The notes beneath the pieces were generated by a model, which saw nothing but the letters and a program-made list of their open reading frames with translations, made no database searches and was not told where the DNA came from. A stretch of DNA of 8,687 bases, from positions 1-8,687 of the forward strand of contig JAJZQR010000216.1 of assembly GCA_021806765.1 (NCBI GenBank), written 5' to 3'. Numbering within the stretch: position 1 is the first letter of the stretch; each line of letters starts with the position of its first letter. Position numbers and translations under genes: made by a program. Source of the DNA: Chloroflexota bacterium. Lineage in GTDB: Bacteria; Chloroflexota; UBA6077. Positions 5,889 through 8,687 of the stretch are shown here, piece by piece.

Positions 5889-5980
5889 TGTAGCCGCAGG
5901 CTTTACGCCTGCGCGTTCCTCGTGGTACAGCTCCATTCTGCCATCTGAGGCCACGCGCACCCGTAAAGGGTGCGGCTACA
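5889..5980. repeat. Paired-hairpin inverted repeat overlapping the uvrC stop
   Basis: Two 27-nt arms in inverted orientation, 5889-5915 (+) and 5954-5980 (-), are separated by 38 bp. Both read TGTAGCCGCA, a variable pair, CTTTACG, a variable pair, then TGCGCG. Each arm alone forms a 6-bp hairpin: GCAGGC/GCCTGC in the left arm and GCACCC/GGGTGC in the right, each around TTTAC. The arms differ at four bases, which are two compensatory base-pair swaps. The TAG of uvrC lies within the TGTAGCC motif of the right arm. Position between convergent genes suggests a bidirectional terminator or a mobile palindromic element; no T-run supports a classical terminator. Confidence 0.85.
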
Positions 5981-7934
5981 GCATCTCCCTTATCTTCTCC
6001 GCGGCCTGGCGGTTCATCCCCGGCACCGCCAGTAGCTCCTCCAGGCTCGCCTCGCGGATCGCCTTCACGGTACCGAAGTGCTTGATCAGCGCCTGCTTCC
6101 GTCGCGGACCGATCCCCGGCACCTCGTCCAGGGCGGAGCCGAAGCTGTGCTTGCTGCGCACCTTCCGGTGGTAGGTGATGGCGAAGCGGTGGGCCTCGTC
6201 CCGGATCCGCTGCACCAGGTAGAGGGCCTGAGAGGTCCTGGGCAGCATCAGTCCCTGGGAGACGCCTGGCTGGAAGATCTCCTCGTTCTCCTTCGCCAGC
6301 CCCACCACAGGCAGATTGGACAACCCCAGGTCGTCCATTACCTCCAGGGCCGCGTTCAGCTGCCCCTTGCCCCCGTCCACGACCACCAGGTCCGGCAGGG
6401 CTGCCCAGGAGGAGGACTGAGGACTGAGGTCTGAGGACTGAGGGTCGATGGTCTCGTCCTCCTGACTCATCTCGGCGGAAGTACTGGTGACCGGCGATTC
6501 ATCATCCTGGGGTTCGTTCTCACTCAGTCCTGAGTCCTCAGTCCTCAGTCCTGAAGAAACGGCGGCTCGCTTGAAGCGACGGCGCAGCACCTCCTGCATC
6601 ATGGCGAAGTCGTTGGCTCCCTCCACCGTCTTGATCTTGAAGCGGCGGTAGTCGGAGTTCTTCGGCTGTCCCCCTTCGAACACCACCATGCTGCCCACGG
6701 CGGAAGTGCCCTGGATGTTGGAGATGTCGTAGCACTCAATCCGGTGGGGGGTAGAGGGCAACTGGAGGGCCTCCCGCAATTCCACCAGGGCCCCTGTGGT
6801 GCGCTGGGTGTCGTTGAGCCAGCGCAGCTTCAGCATCTCCAGCTGTTGGGTGGCGTTGTCCGTGGCCAGCTTGACCAGTTGGTGCTTCTGGCCCCTCTTG
6901 GGCACGGCCAGCCGCACCCTGCTGCCTCGCCGCTCGCCGAGCCACTCCTCCAGCATCTCGCCGTCCTCGATCTCCTCCTGCAGCAGGATTTGAGGCGGGA
7001 CGTAGGCCGCGGAGTCGTAGAACTGCTGGATGAAGGATGCCAGTACGGGCGCCGTTGCCTCCTCCTCGGTCCCCTCCAGGGCGAAGTGCTCGCTGCCCAC
7101 CAGCTTCCCGCTGCGGATGAAGAAGAGCTGGGCGCAAGCGACGCCGTTGCTGCAGGCGAGGCCCACCACGTCCCGATCGCTGGGATCCTCCTCCGAGGTG
7201 ATCTTCTGCCGCTCCACGATCTTGTCCAGGGACCGGATCCGATCCCGCAGCCGGGCGGCCTGCTCGAACTTCAACTCCTCTGCTGCCTGCTCCATCTGGC
7301 GGTGTAGCTCCTCGATGATCCGCTCCTGCTTGCCCTCCAGGAACAGCACCACCTGCTGGATGGCCTGCAGGTATTCCTCGTGGTCGGCTACGCCGATGCA
7401 GGGGGCGGTGCAGCGATGGATGTGGTAGGCCAGACAGGCCCTGGGATCCTTGCCCGTGATGGTCCGGTGGCAGGTGCGGAAGGGGAACAACCGGTTCAGG
7501 GTGTCCAGGGTTTGCCGCACCGACTTGGCATCGGTGAAGGGGCCGAAGTAGCGGGCGCCGTCTCGAACGACCCCTCGGGTGAAGTAGACCCGAGGCCATT
7601 CCTCCTGCACGGTGACCTTGATGAAGGGGTAGCTCTTATCGTCCCGCAGCCGCACGTTGTAGCGGGGCCGCTGCTCCTTGATCAGGTTGCACTCCAGGAT
7701 CAAGGCCTCCACCGGCGTGGAGGTGACGGTCACGTTCAGGTCTACTGCCTTCTCCACCATGCGCCGGGTCTTGGCGGGCAGCAGCTCCGGGCTCTGCATG
7801 TAGGAGCGGACCCGATTCCGGAGGGACTGAGCCTTTCCGACGTAGATTACCCTGCCGGCCGCGTCGTGAAAGCAGTAGACCCCCGGCCTATCGGGAAGGG
7901 CTTCGACCTTCTTTTCCAGTTCAGGACTTGCCAT
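5976..7934 (-). CDS. uvrC: UvrABC system protein C (excinuclease subunit)
   Basis: The nuclease subunit of nucleotide excision repair; it makes the 3' and 5' incisions around a lesion after UvrA-UvrB loading. 652 residues from ATG 7934. The GIY-YIG domain (about 15-95) has GVY at 18-20, YVG at 31-33, R39 and E76. Four cysteines C155, C167, C175 and C179 match the [4Fe-4S] ligands known in UvrC. A UVR (UvrB-binding) helix lies at about 205-240. The RNase H-like domain has catalytic D403 (CYDISN), D520 (VVVDGGKGQ) and H582 (DEAHRFA). Tandem helix-hairpin-helix motifs occupy 604-652. Residues 462-507 are encoded exactly by an inserted heptad-repeat element in the linker before D520; without them the protein would be 606 residues, near the usual 610. 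An in-frame GTG at 7946 is an alternative start; both have weak ribosome binding sites. The TAG stop lies in a hairpin repeat. Confidence 0.96.
   Translation of the reverse strand: MASPELEKKVEALPDRPGVYCFHDAAGRVIYVGKAQSLRNRVRSYMQSPELLPAKTRRMVEKAVDLNVTVTSTPVEALILECNLIKEQRPRYNVRLRDDKSYPFIKVTVQEEWPRVYFTRGVVRDGARYFGPFTDAKSVRQTLDTLNRLFPFRTCHRTITGKDPRACLAYHIHRCTAPCIGVADHEEYLQAIQQVVLFLEGKQERIIEELHRQMEQAAEELKFEQAARLRDRIRSLDKIVERQKITSEEDPSDRDVVGLACSNGVACAQLFFIRSGKLVGSEHFALEGTEEEATAPVLASFIQQFYDSAAYVPPQILLQEEIEDGEMLEEWLGERRGSRVRLAVPKRGQKHQLVKLATDNATQQLEMLKLRWLNDTQRTTGALVELREALQLPSTPHRIECYDISNIQGTSAVGSMVVFEGGQPKNSDYRRFKIKTVEGANDFAMMQEVLRRRFKRAAVSSGLRTEDSGLSENEPQDDESPVTSTSAEMSQEDETIDPQSSDLSPQSSSWAALPDLVVVDGGKGQLNAALEVMDDLGLSNLPVVGLAKENEEIFQPGVSQGLMLPRTSQALYLVQRIRDEAHRFAITYHRKVRSKHSFGSALDEVPGIGPRRKQALIKHFGTVKAIREASLEELLAVPGMNRQAAEKIREML
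6414..6551. repeat. Inverted heptad-repeat element, copy 2, inside uvrC
   Basis: Four heptads on the + strand (GGACTGA, GGACTGA, GGTCTGA, GGACTGA; 6414-6441), an 82-bp spacer, then four inverted heptads (TCAGTCC, TGAGTCC, TCAGTCC, TCAGTCC; 6524-6551). The architecture is the same as at 1138-1204, with a longer spacer. The whole is 138 bp, exactly 46 uvrC codons and in phase with them. Because 7 is not a multiple of 3, each arm is read in all three frames in turn, giving a GLRTEDSGLS-type peptide from one arm and PQSSDLSPQSS from the other; the spacer encodes an acidic stretch. Confidence 0.9.
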
Positions 7935-7946
7935 ACGGAACCCCAC

Positions 7947-8130
7947 GGGATTTCGAGCTTTTGCTCGCCTTTAACAGATTCTAATACATCGCGGCCGTTC
8001 TTGGGAGGGCGAGGGCTTTTCTCACACTTCTTACGACTTTTTAACACCTAGCTAACAGTTTCGGGGCACAATTGGCATAGTGATTGTACTAGTAAATGCA
8101 ACGAGATATTCGTCCAAAGGAGATACGACG
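7947..8130. other. Divergent intergenic region between uvrC and the HtrA-like gene
   Basis: About 185 bp between divergent starts, so promoters for both genes must lie here or nearby. On the minus strand, TATTAGAAT (near 7978-7986) could serve as a -10 for uvrC, but no good -35 accompanies it, and CGAGC-AAAA-GCTCG forms a small hairpin before the start. On the plus strand TTGGCA (8072-8077) is a possible -35 without a clear -10. No assignment is firm. Confidence 0.35.
8116..8123 (+). promoter_or_regulatory. Ribosome binding site of the HtrA-like gene
   Basis: AAAGGAGA lies seven bases before ATG 8131. It fixes the start of the partial gene in a frame that agrees with the protease domain. Confidence 0.75.
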
Positions 8131-8687
8131 ATGTTGGACAAACTGGGACGGGTCATCGCGACTGTCCTCCTGGCCGCACTGGTGTTGTTTGGCGTTCAAT
8201 CTTTCGGGCTCTTCCCTGGGGTTGACTGGCACATCGGTTCAGGCATCTCAGCAGTATTGCCTTCGGCCGCTGCTCAGGCAGCCCCGGCGGCCCAGTCCTC
8301 TCAGGCGACGGGGGATTTCACTTCGGCGGTCCGGCGGGTGGCCGAGGAGGTGAAGCCGGCCATAGTTCAAATCACTTCCCAGCAGCAGGCCCTCGGGGCC
8401 TTCGACCAGGCGGTGCCCCAGACCGGCGTGGGCTCCGGCGTCATCTACGACTCCGCCGGTTACATCCTGACCAATAACCACGTGGTGACGGGGGCCCAAA
8501 CCCTGACGGTGGCCCTCCCCGACGGCCGCACCTTCGACGGTAAGCTGGTGGGGGCGGACCCCCAGACCGACCTGGCGGTGCTGAAGATCGACGGCAGCAA
8601 TCTGCCGGTAGCCCAGTTGGGCGACTCCAGCCAGCTGGGTGTGGGTGACTGGGTAGTGGCGATCGGAAACGCGCTGGCCCTGCCTGG
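8131..8687 (+). CDS. HtrA/DegP-like serine protease, 3' end cut by the window
   Basis: The first 185 residues of a trypsin-like periplasmic or extracytoplasmic protease of the HtrA/Deg family, which degrades or refolds damaged envelope proteins. A signal-anchor helix (residues 7-29, VIATVLLAALVLFG core) is followed by an Ala/Gln-rich linker (about 40-60) that should be disordered. The protease domain begins near FTSAVRRVAEEVKPAIVQI. GVGSGVIYDSAGYILTNNHVV contains the catalytic His H117, and DPQTDLAVLKID contains the catalytic Asp D147. The serine motif (GNSGGP in the family) and any PDZ domain lie beyond base 8687. The frame is open to the edge. A single uncleaved N-terminal helix is likely, so the enzyme would be membrane-tethered and face outward. 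It is divergent from uvrC; no functional tie is evident. Confidence 0.92.
   Translation, partial: MLDKLGRVIATVLLAALVLFGVQSFGLFPGVDWHIGSGISAVLPSAAAQAAPAAQSSQATGDFTSAVRRVAEEVKPAIVQITSQQQALGAFDQAVPQTGVGSGVIYDSAGYILTNNHVVTGAQTLTVALPDGRTFDGKLVGADPQTDLAVLKIDGSNLPVAQLGDSSQLGVGDWVVAIGNALALP

Noticed and set aside
6736..7599. A 287-codon minus-strand frame inside uvrC
   Set aside because: It is a second frame of uvrC, Gly/Arg/Pro-rich, with no domain; uvrC catalytic residues are complete in the other frame.
7847..8047. A 66-codon minus-strand frame before uvrC
   Set aside because: It overlaps the uvrC start out of frame and lacks a ribosome binding site or recognisable motif; the lysine-rich start comes from the AT-rich promoter region.
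7380..8051. A 223-codon plus-strand frame across the uvrC start
   Set aside because: It is antisense shadow over most of its length, and its tail in the intergenic region shows no protein-like pattern.
8096..8353. An 85-codon plus-strand frame at the start of the HtrA-like gene
   Set aside because: It is out of frame with the protease, which starts at 8131 with a good ribosome binding site and shows H117 and D147 motifs.

Overview
The window looks like chromosomal DNA from a GC-rich bacterium, probably an anaerobic or thermophilic lineage such as a Chloroflexota relative. That guess rests on an aldehyde:ferredoxin oxidoreductase (AOR) family gene with ThiS/MoaD-like partners, on the wording of the GDP-mannose dehydratase, and on dispersed heptad repeats. 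It is inference from protein style; no taxonomic marker is present. No phage, transposase, CRISPR array, tRNA or rRNA was seen.

Layout. 1-182: no convincing gene; it ends in a degenerate 7-bp repeat abutting the next start. 183-803 (+): coaE, last step of coenzyme A synthesis. 834-3502 (-): a probable three-gene unit read right to left. It comprises a ThiS/MoaD-like protein with an unusual tail (3122-3502), an AOR-family tungsten/molybdenum enzyme (1209-2957), and a second MoaD-like protein whose Gly-Gly is followed by five extra residues (834-1118). A good promoter at 3677-3704 drives it through a leader of about 165 nt with two hairpins. 3503-3966: divergent control region with a consensus-like promoter in each direction. 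3967-4971 (+): gmd, read from a TTG start, followed by a COG1237-type metallo-beta-lactamase-fold protein (5026-5862). 5889-5980: a paired-hairpin repeat between convergent genes, overlapping the uvrC stop codon. 5976-7934 (-): uvrC, carrying an in-frame 138-bp repeat insertion. 8131-8687 (+): start of an HtrA/DegP-like membrane-anchored serine protease, cut by the window edge.

How the genes work together. The minus-strand unit is the only clear functional module: the AOR enzyme needs a pterin-dithiolene cofactor, and MoaD-type proteins are the sulfur donors for making it. The other genes (CoA, GDP-sugar, DNA repair, protein quality control) are housekeeping or envelope functions with no obvious link to each other.

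The most unusual signals are the repeats. An element of four GGACTGA heptads, a spacer and four inverted heptads occurs twice: once between AOR and its MoaD-like neighbour, and once inside uvrC as exactly 46 codons. The element after uvrC consists of two 27-nt hairpins differing at four bases that form two compensatory pair changes.
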